From: Algicola sagamiensis DSM 14643
Lineage (GTDB): Bacteria; Pseudomonadota; Gammaproteobacteria; Enterobacterales; Alteromonadaceae
DNA: 64,000 nucleotides
Reading direction: 5' to 3'
Assembly (NCBI RefSeq): GCF_000374485.1
Contig: NZ_KB894492.1
Coordinates: 208,508-272,507 of the forward strand
In this document: positions 29,353-38,412 of the stretch, piece by piece
Layout: the number at the start of each line of letters is the position of its first letter
Numbering within the stretch: the stretch's first letter is position 1
Program-made: the position numbers and the translations under genes
Notes under the pieces: model-generated
What the model was told of the DNA's origin: nothing
Database searches by the model: none
The model's input: only the letters and a program-made list of their open reading frames with translations

Positions 29353-29534
29353 CTCAGCTAAATCCGTCACAACTTCCAATGACTTAGAATGAATTCACCT
29401 TGTTATCTCGAGGAACAAGGTGTGTTAATGACATTCATTTCAACAATCGAACATTTAAATAAACCATACAATTTACATAAAATTTTTTCTTTATATAATC
29501 GGAAATCATGGACTTCTGATATGAGGAAATAACG

Positions 29535-30811
29535 ATGTTTCCAATCCGACAGGTACTTGCCTACCAATACTCACCGCTTGTATGGGGCATTTTTACTGGT
29601 AACTTTTTTAATCGCGGTACTTACTATATGGCTTAGCCATTCTTAACCGTTATTTTGCTCAAAGAATATCAACTTCCAGCCACGGATATTGGCATAGCTC
29701 TGGGTGGGGGCACATTCATTTCAGCCATCCTTGGTTTTATTTCTGGAATTCTTGCCGATAAATACGGGTGCCGATTCATGGTACTTTTAGGGCTGGTTTT
29801 TAGTATTTTCGGATTTATCACCTTTGCATTTTTTGAGTCATATATGACTTATATCGTTGCAATTGTGCTATGCTCGGTTGGTACTGCACTTTATAGTGGG
29901 CCTAGCAAAGCACTTTTAAGTCAGGAGGTTTCCCTAGCAGAAGCAAGAGGTATGGCGTTTCAAGTTTTATATTTTCTTACAAATGTTGGCGCAGCAGTTG
30001 GACCATTGGTGTTGCAATCGGCCTTTCTGCAAAACAGGAAACGTTTCTGGTTACTGCGGCAAGCTACGTCTTGTTATTCCTCGGACTATGCTGGACTTTT
30101 TACAGCATGAAAGGAATAATCAGGTCGATTGGAAGCGAACAAGAAACCCCAGTTTATTTTTTAGATATTCTGCACGCTTTAAAGCAGGATAGTCGTTTAT
30201 TGTTGATTATTCTTGGTAGTGTAATCGTCAGTTTTGTTTACTCTCAATCAGATAGCTCACTTATTCAATATTTAACGAAGGCGGATGTCTCAGATTTAAC
30301 GCTCTTGATTAGTTGTATGGTTGGGTTTAATTCTCTGACGGTAGCTCTATTTCAATTTCCACTTCAGTCCGTGACTCAATCTTGGAACACGCAACAACGG
30401 ATCTATCTCGGTATAGCATGACTATTTATCGCGATGTGCTTGATGGCATTGAACCCAGTTGAAGCATTTTGGGGCTGGCTGATGATTATTTGGATATTTA
30501 GCTTAGGGGAGTCGATCCTATTTCCTGCGATGAATGTACAGATTGATGAAATTGCTCCACGTCATTTACTTGGGACTTATTTTGGAGCAAGTTCATTCAA
30601 TTCACTTGGCTGGGCGTCAGCACCAGTCGTTGGTGGATTTTTCATTGAATATTTGACTGGCCACATATTGTTTCTGATGTGGGCTGGATTATGTCTTGTC
30701 TCAATGGGGATGTATATGCTGGCACAATCTTGTATATCTGGTATCACAACCCATCAGATAAATTATGCTATTCACGGCTTTATTACAAAATCTCATCCTA
30801 ATGAAGGATAA
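29535..30811 (+). pseudogene. MFS transporter, inactivated by two nonsense codons and a frameshift
   Basis: The ATG at 29535 follows GAGGA. The frame reads as a twelve-helix MFS drug-efflux-like transporter (ILADKYGCRFM motif A, NVGAAVGP). Three lesions break it: TAG at 29634-29636 in the first loop; a single missing base near 30005, after which the sequence continues in another frame as GVAIGLSAKQETFLV; and TGA at 30419-30421. Trp (TGG) would fit both stops. Joined, the parts give about 425 residues, a normal MFS length, with a clear C-terminal half (SLGESILFPAMNVQIDEIAP). The lesions look recent because the rest is undamaged. Confidence 0.88.
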
Positions 30812-30851
30812 TCATTGAGCCACACTACTTTTTGCTCAATTATTATCCTTC
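30803..30851. repeat. long inverted repeat across the MFS pseudogene stop codon
   Basis: Two 18-nt arms (30803-30820 and 30834-30851) are complementary with a single mismatch, and the loop is 13 nt. The left arm contains the pseudogene's last codons and its TAA. There is no T run after the right arm, so it is a strong hairpin rather than a standard intrinsic terminator. Confidence 0.8.
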
Positions 30852-30973
30852 CCATTCAATCCTTATTCAAGAAGTTTTATAGTCGACAGTTCAACGTTCC
30901 TGAGAAACACGCCATAGGATGAAGTCCTGGTTCCTGCCGTTGTGCGTGATGATATAAGCATTGGAGACAGACC

Positions 30974-32431
30974 ATGCCATTAGACTCATCATCATCGAAT
31001 TCATCGATTGGATACGAATCCGTATCCTCAGAATATTTTAACCAGCGACAATTAAAAAAAGGGGCAGTTGGTTGGGTCCTGTTAGCAAGTTTAGGAGTCT
31101 CTTATGTGATCTCTGGTGACTTTGCAGGATGGAATTTTGGGATCGCACAAGGTGGCTTTGGAGGCATGGTCATAGCGACTTTGCTGATGGCTTGCATGTA
31201 TTTATGTATGGTGTTTGGATTGGCTGAACTTTCATCATCCATTCCGACCGCTGGCGGTGGATATAGTTTTGCAAGAAGAGCGATGGGACCTTGGGGAGGA
31301 TTCCTGACTGGAACCGCAATTCTTCTCGAGTATGCGATTGCACCAGCTGCGATTGCGATTTTTATCGGGGGCTACCTCAATTCACTCATTGGATTGGATG
31401 GACCAATCGTTTATGCAAGCTTTTATGCCTTATTCATAGGGTTACATCTGCTTGGTGTCGGGCAGGCTCTGAAGATTATGATGGTGATTACCTGCGTAGC
31501 AGTGTTGGCGCTGGTTGTATTTGCAACAGGGATGATCCCATTTTTTGATGTTGATAATCTCTTGACCGTCGCGGTGAATCCACAGGCCGCAGGTGCGAAT
31601 ACATTTTTACCAGAGGGTTGGATTGGTGTTTGGGGAGCTTTACCTTTTGCGATGTGGCTGTTTCTGGCTGTAGAAGGTGTTCCATTAGCCGCTGAGGAAA
31701 GCGAGAACCCAAGCCGAGATATGCCGATTGGGATCATCGTTGCGATGATTGTACTAATACTTTTTGCTGTATCTGTGCTTGTTCTCGTACCAGGTGTTGC
31801 TGGAGCGGATGCGATGAAAGATCATCCCGCGCCTTTGGTTGGTGCGTTGGAATCCATATATGGTGTCAATTCCAATATAGCCAACTTCGTGAATGTCATT
31901 GGGCTATTCGGCCTGATCGCAAGTTTCTTCTCAATCATCTTTGCCTATTCTCGTCAAATATTCGCGCTGTCTAGAGCGGGTTACTTGCCGCGTTTTCTTT
32001 CTGTTACTGGAAAGAAAAAGGTGCCTACGATGGCTTTAGTGGTGCCAGGTGCGATTGGCTTCATGTTGTCGCTGACAGGGGAGGGGGATTTGATGATCAC
32101 GATGGCTGTGTTTGGGGCGACCATTTCCTATGCACTGATGATGCTCTCTCACATGATTCTCCGTGTTAAAGAGCCTGAGATGCACAGGCCCTATAAAACT
32201 CCAGGCGGTGTGAAGACAACAGGGCTGGCGTTCATACTCGCGATTATTGCTTTTGCCAGTACGTTTGTCGTGAGCCTGGAGGCTGCGATTTGGTCTGCGG
32301 TTTTCTACGCAATTCTGGTTGGATATTTTGCTTTTTATAGTCGGCATCACCTCGTTGCCCAAGCCCCTGAAGAAGAATTCGATACGATCCAGCGTGCGAC
32401 TGATGCGCTTGATCTTGAGCAAGAGAAGTGA
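30974..32431 (+). CDS. APC-superfamily permease, ethanolamine permease-like
   Basis: A 485-residue, twelve-helix amino acid/polyamine/organocation transporter. The N-terminal half has the segment VSYVISGDFAGWNFG plus IAQGGFGGM, and AELSSSIPTAGGGYSFARRA, typical of the ethanolamine permease branch. The protein should import a small amine by cation symport. It is 9 nt upstream of a glutamine-synthetase-like ligase and heads a five-gene catabolic run, so its substrate is probably the amine that is gamma-glutamylated. Subfamily is assigned by resemblance only; a related amino acid permease remains possible. Confidence 0.82.
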   Translation: MPLDSSSSNSSIGYESVSSEYFNQRQLKKGAVGWVLLASLGVSYVISGDFAGWNFGIAQGGFGGMVIATLLMACMYLCMVFGLAELSSSIPTAGGGYSFARRAMGPWGGFLTGTAILLEYAIAPAAIAIFIGGYLNSLIGLDGPIVYASFYALFIGLHLLGVGQALKIMMVITCVAVLALVVFATGMIPFFDVDNLLTVAVNPQAAGANTFLPEGWIGVWGALPFAMWLFLAVEGVPLAAEESENPSRDMPIGIIVAMIVLILFAVSVLVLVPGVAGADAMKDHPAPLVGALESIYGVNSNIANFVNVIGLFGLIASFFSIIFAYSRQIFALSRAGYLPRFLSVTGKKKVPTMALVVPGAIGFMLSLTGEGDLMITMAVFGATISYALMMLSHMILRVKEPEMHRPYKTPGGVKTTGLAFILAIIAFASTFVVSLEAAIWSAVFYAILVGYFAFYSRHHLVAQAPEEEFDTIQRATDALDLEQEK

Positions 32432-32440
32432 AGGTAAGTT

Positions 32441-33811
32441 ATGTTGGATCCAAGAGACGTAAAAACGATCGCTGACGCGAAACAAATTGTAGATGAACGG
32501 GGCTTAAGTCACGTTAAAGTTGGATTGTTTGATATGGATGGGGTGATGCTCGGGAAATATATGAGCAAAGATAAATTCTTTTCTTCTTTAGAAAAAGGGT
32601 TTGCTTTTTGTGATGTGATCCTGGGATGGGATGTGAAAGACCAACTCTATGACAACGTCAAATATACAGGTTGGCATACGGGGTATCCGGATGCCCCTGT
32701 TCGTATTATTCCTTCCAGTTGTCGCCCATTGCCATTTGAAAACGATATGCTGTTATTCATGGCTGAGCTCGATGATCAGGCAGCGGCGCTCTGCCCACGT
32801 GGTGTGTTAAACAGCGTCATACAACGTGCAAAAGACATGGGCTTTGATGTCAATGCAGCCTTTGAATATGAGTTCTTTCTTTTTCGTGAAACGCCACAAA
32901 GTGCGCGTGATAAAGGGTTTCGTGATTTGAGTCCAATCACGCCTGACTACTTCGGTTATTCCATTCTACGAAACTCTGTTTACTCTGATTTATACCATCA
33001 AATATTGGCTCTCGGTGAATCCATGGACTTTCCAATTGAAGGGATCCATACCGAAACAGGGCCTGGTGTATTAGAAGCCGCGATCGCCGTTGATAAGGCA
33101 CAAAATGCCGCAGATAAGGCGGCATTGTTTAAAACCTTTATCAAAGTGTGGGCGCAAAAGCATGACATGATGGCAACCTTTATGGCGAAGTGGTCGCCGG
33201 ATTGGCCGGGGCAAAGTGGTCATATTCATATTTCCCTTAATCATCACAATGGCGGTTCTGCATTTTTTGAGGAAGAACAACCCTACCAAATGAGTGATTT
33301 GCAACGACACTTTGTTGCTGGGCAACAGAGGTTTATGCCGGAGCTCATGTCGATGATCGCCCCAACTGTGAATAGTTATAGCCGATTGATTCCTGGGTTT
33401 TGGGCGCCCACGCATGCAACATGGGGTGTTGAGAACCGGACGACAGCCTTGAGGGTGATCCCTGGCTCACCGAAATCACAACGCGTGGAGTATCGTGTTG
33501 GGGCCGCTGATGCGAATCCGTTTTTAGCATTAGCTGCGGCCCTGGCATCAGGGCTATATGGCATTGAACATCAACTGGAGCCTGAGTCTCAGGTCCGGGG
33601 CAATGCTTACGATCAATCTCATGCGGATCATTTATCACTCCCGAAAACGCTTTTTGAGGCCGCACAAAATCTGAAAAAGTCTGAAGTCGCACTTGAATAC
33701 CTAGGAGAGTCATTTGTACAGCACTTTTCAGCGTCGAGAGAGTGGGAAGAGCGAGAATACCGAAAGCATATTTCCGACTGGGAATTAGATCGCTACTTCG
33801 AAATAATTTAA
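32441..33811 (+). CDS. glutamine synthetase-family gamma-glutamyl-amine ligase
   Basis: A 456-residue member of the GS fold, resembling PuuA (gamma-glutamylputrescine synthetase) and IpuC more than housekeeping GlnA. ATP and metal motifs are present: EYEFFLF, TETGPGVLEAAI, GHIHISL, WGVENRTTALRV and VEYRVGAADANPFLALAAAL. The adenylylation loop of GlnA is not evident. Predicted reaction: amine + glutamate + ATP to gamma-glutamyl amide. It lies between an ethanolamine-permease-like transporter and two dehydrogenases, which argues for an amino alcohol rather than putrescine as acceptor; no PuuB-type amine oxidase is present. Confidence 0.85.
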   Translation: MLDPRDVKTIADAKQIVDERGLSHVKVGLFDMDGVMLGKYMSKDKFFSSLEKGFAFCDVILGWDVKDQLYDNVKYTGWHTGYPDAPVRIIPSSCRPLPFENDMLLFMAELDDQAAALCPRGVLNSVIQRAKDMGFDVNAAFEYEFFLFRETPQSARDKGFRDLSPITPDYFGYSILRNSVYSDLYHQILALGESMDFPIEGIHTETGPGVLEAAIAVDKAQNAADKAALFKTFIKVWAQKHDMMATFMAKWSPDWPGQSGHIHISLNHHNGGSAFFEEEQPYQMSDLQRHFVAGQQRFMPELMSMIAPTVNSYSRLIPGFWAPTHATWGVENRTTALRVIPGSPKSQRVEYRVGAADANPFLALAAALASGLYGIEHQLEPESQVRGNAYDQSHADHLSLPKTLFEAAQNLKKSEVALEYLGESFVQHFSASREWEEREYRKHISDWELDRYFEII

Positions 33812-33820
33812 CGCATTGAT

Positions 33821-33845
33821 GGAACAACTGAGGTTTCGTTGTTCC
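33821..33845 (+). other. stem-loop between ligase and aldehyde dehydrogenase genes
   Basis: Perfect 8-bp arms (33821-33828, 33838-33845) with a 9-nt loop and no T run. It may stabilise or attenuate the polycistronic mRNA and set different levels of the ligase and the dehydrogenases. Confidence 0.55.
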
Positions 33846-33869
33846 TCCTTAGTCTTAGAGAAAGAAGTG

Positions 33870-35267
33870 ATGCAAGAGACAATAAAAACAATCTCGCCTA
33901 TTGATCAACAAGTATATGTTGAACGAACACTTGCGACTCAACAGCAAATTGACACCACACTTGATACATCAGTCGAAGCCCAATCTTCTTGGGGTAAAAC
34001 AGAAATTTCAGAGCGTAAAAGAATCTGCCGCCAGATGGTTAAGTACATGGAAGATCATGCGCAAGAGATTGGCTTAGAAATAGCTCATATGATGGGACGT
34101 CCCATCCGCTATGCTCGAGGAGAAGTTGCAGGCTTAGCTGAACGAGCACATGCCATGATTGAAATGGCCGAGTCTGCACTTGCGCCGATACAGCTTCAAG
34201 AAAAACCAGGATTTATCCGATATATTAAGCGCGACCCCATCGGGACATGTTTTATCATCGCACCTTGGAACTATCCATATTTGACGGCAGTCAATGCGAT
34301 TGTACCTGCCATCATGGCTGGAAATTCAGTGATCCTTAAACACTCAGCACAGACCCCATTGGTTGCAGAGCGCTTTGCTGCTGCTTTTGAGGTGGCGGGC
34401 TTGCCGGAAGGCGTTTTTCAATATCTGCATCTCTCCCACGAAAACACGCAGCGAATGATCCAGGATTACAGGGTTGATTATGTTGCTTTTACCGGATCGG
34501 TTCCTGGTGGTCAAATGGTTGAGGAAGCAGCAGCAGGCCGTTTTATCGGACTTGGTTTAGAACTGGGTGGTAAAGATCCTGCGTATATTCGAGAAGACGC
34601 TGACTTGGATGCAGCGGTTGAAACGGTGATTGACGGTGCTTTCTTTAATTCAGGACAATCTTGCTGTGGTATTGAGCGGATCTATGTTCATGAAAAGCAA
34701 TATGAGGCGTTTTTAGAAAAAGCGACGGCATTGATTTATGAATATCGTCTTGGACGTTCAGATGATCCTGAAGTCACGCTTGGGCCTATGGTACGCGCTA
34801 GTGCTGCGGACTTTGTCAGGAAACAAATTAAAGAGGCTGTTGCACAAGGAGCCGTCACACACATTGATCCATCGCGATTCCCTTTCGACGAATCAGGGAC
34901 ACCCTATATGGCACCTCAGCTACTCAGTCATGTCGATCATCAAATGCGTGTGATGACAGAAGAAAGCTTTGGACCTGTTGTTGGTGTGATGAAAGTGGCA
35001 AATGACGAAGAAGCTGTTGCATTGATGAATGATTCTGAATTTGGGCTGACGGCCAGTATATTTACACGGGACATTGAGCATGGCATCCAGTTAGGGGAGA
35101 AAGTCCAGACAGGCACTTTCTTTATCAATCGGTGTGACTATCTTGATCCTGAATTGGCTTGGACGGGAGTGAAGAACTCTGGAAAAGGGTGCACTTTATC
35201 CAAGCATGGTTACGACGCCTTGACGCGCCTAAAGTCGTTTCATGTCAAGCAACCTGAGGTGAAATAA
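33870..35267 (+). CDS. aldehyde dehydrogenase family protein
   Basis: The ATG at 33870 is preferred over the frame's earlier ATG at 33816, which lies just before the intergenic stem-loop. The 465-residue enzyme has the ALDH signatures: IAPWNYPYLTAVNAIVPAIMAGN, FTGSVPGG, the catalytic Glu in LGLELGGKDP and the catalytic Cys in FFNSGQSCCG. It oxidises an aldehyde with NAD(P). In this operon the likely substrate is gamma-glutamyl-aminoacetaldehyde or a similar glutamylated aldehyde, giving the acid. Its stop overlaps the next start by 1 nt (TAATG). Confidence 0.9.
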   Translation: MQETIKTISPIDQQVYVERTLATQQQIDTTLDTSVEAQSSWGKTEISERKRICRQMVKYMEDHAQEIGLEIAHMMGRPIRYARGEVAGLAERAHAMIEMAESALAPIQLQEKPGFIRYIKRDPIGTCFIIAPWNYPYLTAVNAIVPAIMAGNSVILKHSAQTPLVAERFAAAFEVAGLPEGVFQYLHLSHENTQRMIQDYRVDYVAFTGSVPGGQMVEEAAAGRFIGLGLELGGKDPAYIREDADLDAAVETVIDGAFFNSGQSCCGIERIYVHEKQYEAFLEKATALIYEYRLGRSDDPEVTLGPMVRASAADFVRKQIKEAVAQGAVTHIDPSRFPFDESGTPYMAPQLLSHVDHQMRVMTEESFGPVVGVMKVANDEEAVALMNDSEFGLTASIFTRDIEHGIQLGEKVQTGTFFINRCDYLDPELAWTGVKNSGKGCTLSKHGYDALTRLKSFHVKQPEVK

Positions 35268-36427
35268 TGGACGCATTTACTGCAAACTGGAATTATCCAA
35301 CACAGATGAAAGTTGGTGTTGAACGGAGCAAAGATTTACCTGATATCTGCCGAATGGTTGGGATCCAAGCACCACTCTTTGTGACTGACCCAGGCTTGGC
35401 CGAGCTACCCATGACTTCAGCGCTGATTCAACGTTGTGAAAGGCAGGGTCATCGTGTTTCCTTGTTTTCCAATATTAAATCAAATCCGAACGGTGAAAAT
35501 GTGATTGCGGGTGTCCAAGCTTTTCGTGCTGGTAGGCATGATGGTGTGATTGCTTTTGGGGGTGGATCTGCGCTGGATGCAGCGAAGGCGATTGCTTTGA
35601 TGGTTGGTCAAGATAGAGCGCTTTGGGACTTTGAAGATGTTGGAGATAACTGGCTTCGTGTAAACGCACAGGGGATCGCACCAACAATTGCGGTCCCCAC
35701 AACAGCAGGCACTGGCTCGGAGGTTGGTAGAGCATCAGTGATCACTGACGAAAAATCTCAGGTCAAACGCATTATCTTTCATCCTGACATGTTACCAAAT
35801 GTCGTGATCCTCGATCCGAATCTAACGGTTGGTCTTCCACCTCATATCACCGCTGCAACAGGGATGGATGCATTGTCTCATGCACTTGAAGCATTGTGCG
35901 CACCTTTTTACCACCCAATGGCGGAAGGGATTGCCATTGAGGCGATCCGCTTAGTGAAGGAAAACTTACCGCTTGCTGTCGCGCAGGGTGATCACCTAGA
36001 GGCACGAATGAATATGCTCGTTGCTTCTTCGATGGGCGCAACAGCATTCCAGCGTGGGCTTGGGGCAATGCATGCTTTAGCGCATGCATTGGGTGCGATG
36101 TATGATAAGCACCATGGTTTGCTGAATGCCGTCCTGATGCCTTATGTCCTCAAAGCGAATCGAGTCGCAATCGAAAAACCAATTGCGCGCTTAGCCAACT
36201 ATTTACAACTGAGTTCGTCAGATTTTGATGGCTTTTATGCGTGGGTGATTGAATTACGCCAGCAACTTGAGATACCACACACATTCGCTGACATTGGTCT
36301 TGACGATCAGCTAGCTAACTTAGTGGGTCAAAAAGCATATCAGGACCCATCAGCAGGTGGGAACCCTATTCAATTTTCTGAAGCCGAGTATACTAAGCTA
36401 TTTCTGAATGCCCTCCATGGGGCTTAA
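35267..36427 (+). CDS. iron-dependent (group III) alcohol dehydrogenase
   Basis: A 386-residue Fe-type ADH with the NAD-binding FGGGSALDAAKAIALM, PTTAGTGSEV, and the metal-binding region DALSHALEALCAPFYHPMA followed by MHALAHALGAMYDKHHG, whose histidines hold iron. It oxidises a primary alcohol to an aldehyde. Translation is coupled to the aldehyde dehydrogenase, giving an alcohol to aldehyde to acid pair. Its presence in a glutamylation operon is the main reason to infer an amino alcohol as the substrate. Confidence 0.92.
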   Translation: MDAFTANWNYPTQMKVGVERSKDLPDICRMVGIQAPLFVTDPGLAELPMTSALIQRCERQGHRVSLFSNIKSNPNGENVIAGVQAFRAGRHDGVIAFGGGSALDAAKAIALMVGQDRALWDFEDVGDNWLRVNAQGIAPTIAVPTTAGTGSEVGRASVITDEKSQVKRIIFHPDMLPNVVILDPNLTVGLPPHITAATGMDALSHALEALCAPFYHPMAEGIAIEAIRLVKENLPLAVAQGDHLEARMNMLVASSMGATAFQRGLGAMHALAHALGAMYDKHHGLLNAVLMPYVLKANRVAIEKPIARLANYLQLSSSDFDGFYAWVIELRQQLEIPHTFADIGLDDQLANLVGQKAYQDPSAGGNPIQFSEAEYTKLFLNALHGA

Positions 36428-36447
36428 ATAATGGTGGAATTGGAATC

Positions 36448-37155
36448 ATGAAGATTGGCGTGCTGGTCTGCGATCATATTCAAGAAAAGCTTCAAGCTGA
36501 GCACGGAGATTACCCACAGATGTTTACACGGTTTATCAAGGAGATGGATGAGTCATTTACCATCAATTTGTATGATGTAACCGAAGGTGATCTCCCTGCA
36601 TATATTGATGAATGTGATGCTTATATGGCAACTGGAAGTCAGTATAGTGCTTATGAAAATCACGCCTGGATCGATCAGTTAACACTATTTGTTCGTGATC
36701 TATATACCAACAAGAAGCCTTTTGTCGGGATCTGTTTTGGACACCAGGTGATTGCAATGGCGTTGGGAGGAAATGCCGAAAAAAGCCACAAAGGTTGGGG
36801 GATCGGCGTTTCACGCGGTATGGTTCAACGAGAGTTGCCTTGGATGACACCCATGAAGGAAGAACTCAATTTGATGGTCACCCACCAAGATCAAGTCACA
36901 CAGCTTCCACCTGAAGGTCACATTTTGATGGGAAATGCTTTCTGTCCAAATGCGATGATGCAAATCAGTGATCACTTTCTTGGAATTCAAGGGCATCCCG
37001 AGTTTACGAAGTCCTATTTACATGATTTGGTCCAAACGCGAGAGGGGGTGATCCCAGAGCATGTATACCGGGCCGGGTTAGATTCCCTCGACATGAAAAC
37101 AGATGGACAGCTTATTGGTCAATGGATAGCCAAGTTTTATAGACAGTTTGTTTAG
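36448..37155 (+). CDS. class I glutamine amidotransferase-like gamma-glutamyl hydrolase
   Basis: A 235-residue stand-alone class I GATase domain with the full triad: nucleophile Cys96 in GICFGHQ, and His183/Glu185 in QGHPEF. No synthetase partner domain is attached, so it should act as a hydrolase, like PuuD, which removes the gamma-glutamyl group in putrescine catabolism (PuuD itself is a longer C26 peptidase; this protein is closer to GMP-synthase-type stand-alone domains). As last gene of the operon it would release glutamate and the final acid, for example glycine. A hairpin follows. Confidence 0.85.
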   Translation: MKIGVLVCDHIQEKLQAEHGDYPQMFTRFIKEMDESFTINLYDVTEGDLPAYIDECDAYMATGSQYSAYENHAWIDQLTLFVRDLYTNKKPFVGICFGHQVIAMALGGNAEKSHKGWGIGVSRGMVQRELPWMTPMKEELNLMVTHQDQVTQLPPEGHILMGNAFCPNAMMQISDHFLGIQGHPEFTKSYLHDLVQTREGVIPEHVYRAGLDSLDMKTDGQLIGQWIAKFYRQFV

Positions 37156-37166
37156 GCCCTGATGAG

Positions 37167-37185
37167 GGACCTCTATTAGAGGTCC
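37167..37185. terminator. hairpin at the end of the glutamylation operon
   Basis: Perfect 8-bp arms (37167-37174 and 37178-37185) with a 3-nt loop. No clear T run follows, so it may be a weak terminator or an mRNA 3' end stabiliser shared with the convergent VOC gene. Confidence 0.5.
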
Positions 37186-37195
37186 AATTGTCAAA

Positions 37196-37561
37196 CTACT
37201 CAATATTTAACTTTGAAACACGGATGCGATGAAAGTCTGGGTCAATCGCAACAAATGTATCGCCGAAACAGAGCTCCGTAGGTTCTTGCAGAAATGATAC
37301 CCCTTTTGATTTCCATTGTTCATAAATTCGCATCAACGCGCTTGTTTCATTCACCTTAAATGAAAGCTCCGTACCACCACCCGATGTGTCTGGTTTAGAA
37401 GAGGCTGTATCAATTTGCTTTAAAGCGACTGGTATGTCCAAAGGAAAAGCAACGAATGTTGGTGAAAGGTATCGACCTTCTTCCTCAAAGACACGGCTGT
37501 AGAACGTGTAACTTTCATCAATATCTTTGACATAAAGTACAAGTGAATCAACCTTAAGCAT
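37196..37561 (-). CDS. VOC superfamily (glyoxalase/bleomycin-resistance-like) protein
   Basis: A 121-residue single-domain vicinal-oxygen-chelate protein (start at the second of two adjacent ATG codons), with VDSLVLYVKDIDESYTFYSRVF at the N-terminus and a C-terminal strand DTFVAIDPDFHRIRV, as in the fold. Possible metal ligands are not complete, so it may bind rather than convert its ligand. It follows the WYL regulator gene on the same strand by 63-66 nt and is probably under its control. Substrate unknown. Confidence 0.8.
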   Translation of the reverse strand: MLKVDSLVLYVKDIDESYTFYSRVFEEEGRYLSPTFVAFPLDIPVALKQIDTASSKPDTSGGGTELSFKVNETSALMRIYEQWKSKGVSFLQEPTELCFGDTFVAIDPDFHRIRVSKLNIE

Positions 37562-37615
37562 CATAACTCCTTCAATTTATTTCTTGAATGTGGAGGCTAC
37601 AATAGCCTGCATGAA

Positions 37616-37630
37616 TGACAGTTTTTGTCA
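37616..37630. promoter_or_regulatory. TGACA-N5-TGTCA inverted repeat before the VOC gene
   Basis: A perfect 5-5-5 palindrome overlapping the stop codon of the WYL regulator gene and about 55 nt upstream of the VOC start. Position and symmetry suit an operator for the regulator, but no other copy was found to support this. Confidence 0.4.
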
Positions 37631-38326
37631 GTAGCGGAGCTCTTCTGCTTTGATCCCTTGCTGCGAGCGCCAATCTTTGAGCAGTTCACGTCGATGGCAG
37701 GGATATTTCTGATGCGTTAGGCTGTATTGCTGTATCCGGTCTAGCCGAAAATGTCGGAATGCATTCCTATTTTCACACCATGCTGTGAGAACATAACATT
37801 GTTGAAATAGCCCGATGAGTATTGGCCAAATGATTCTCGTTGTGTGCTGATCTTTCTTATCAAGGTAGGTGATTTTCGCTTTATGTTGAGATTGAATGGA
37901 TTGAGTTATCTCAGATAAATGAGGACATTCCGGCACTTCCAAGATAGAAGGGATATGCATGACCTGTTCTTGATGTTTTATATTGTGGTATTCTGGTAAA
38001 ACGGCAGAAATTTTTGCAATCGCATTTTGTGCAGCATCAGAAAACCGCCCTTCTGCTTGTTTCGCCATCCAATTTGCACCTAACACTAAGACTTCCAACT
38101 CTGCTGTTGTTAGCGTCAGCGGAGGAAGCGTAAAGGTTGGCTTCATGATGTATCCAAGCCCGGTTGCACCTTCAATTTCTGCGCCTTGTGCCTGCAATGT
38201 TGCTATATCTCTATAGATGGTGCGAGTGCTCACGTTAAGAGATTGTGCTAGTGATTCTGCTGGAACAGGATATTTATGACATCGTAATAATTGAAGCAGG
38301 TCGAAGAGTCGTTGACTACGTGACAT
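37628..38326 (-). CDS. YafY-type HTH/WYL transcriptional regulator
   Basis: A 232-residue regulator: an N-terminal DeoR-like winged helix (about 1-60; LAQSLNVSTRTIYRDIATLQAQGAEIEG), a middle linker (PLTLTTAELEVLVLGANWM) and a C-terminal WYL-type ligand-sensing domain (about 135-215, ending VLTAWCENRNAFRHFRLDRI, the WYL-like WC-x-x-R region). Such proteins often control a neighbouring VOC or similar small enzyme gene, and here a VOC gene follows directly. The ligand is unknown. Confidence 0.87.
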   Translation of the reverse strand: MSRSQRLFDLLQLLRCHKYPVPAESLAQSLNVSTRTIYRDIATLQAQGAEIEGATGLGYIMKPTFTLPPLTLTTAELEVLVLGANWMAKQAEGRFSDAAQNAIAKISAVLPEYHNIKHQEQVMHIPSILEVPECPHLSEITQSIQSQHKAKITYLDKKDQHTTRIIWPILIGLFQQCYVLTAWCENRNAFRHFRLDRIQQYSLTHQKYPCHRRELLKDWRSQQGIKAEELRY

Positions 38327-38412
38327 ATCGAGAAAAGCTATTCTAGGAAGAAGTAAGGCGTGAAACCATAACGGCTCACGCCATAAAACAGCTGGCTTTG
38401 CTTTGGAAGCAA

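Noticed and set aside
29634-30421. Stop-codon recoding (TAG and TGA read as amino acids) in the MFS gene
   Set aside because: A frameshift is also present near 30005, and TGA and TAA end other genes normally here, so simple gene decay is the better explanation.
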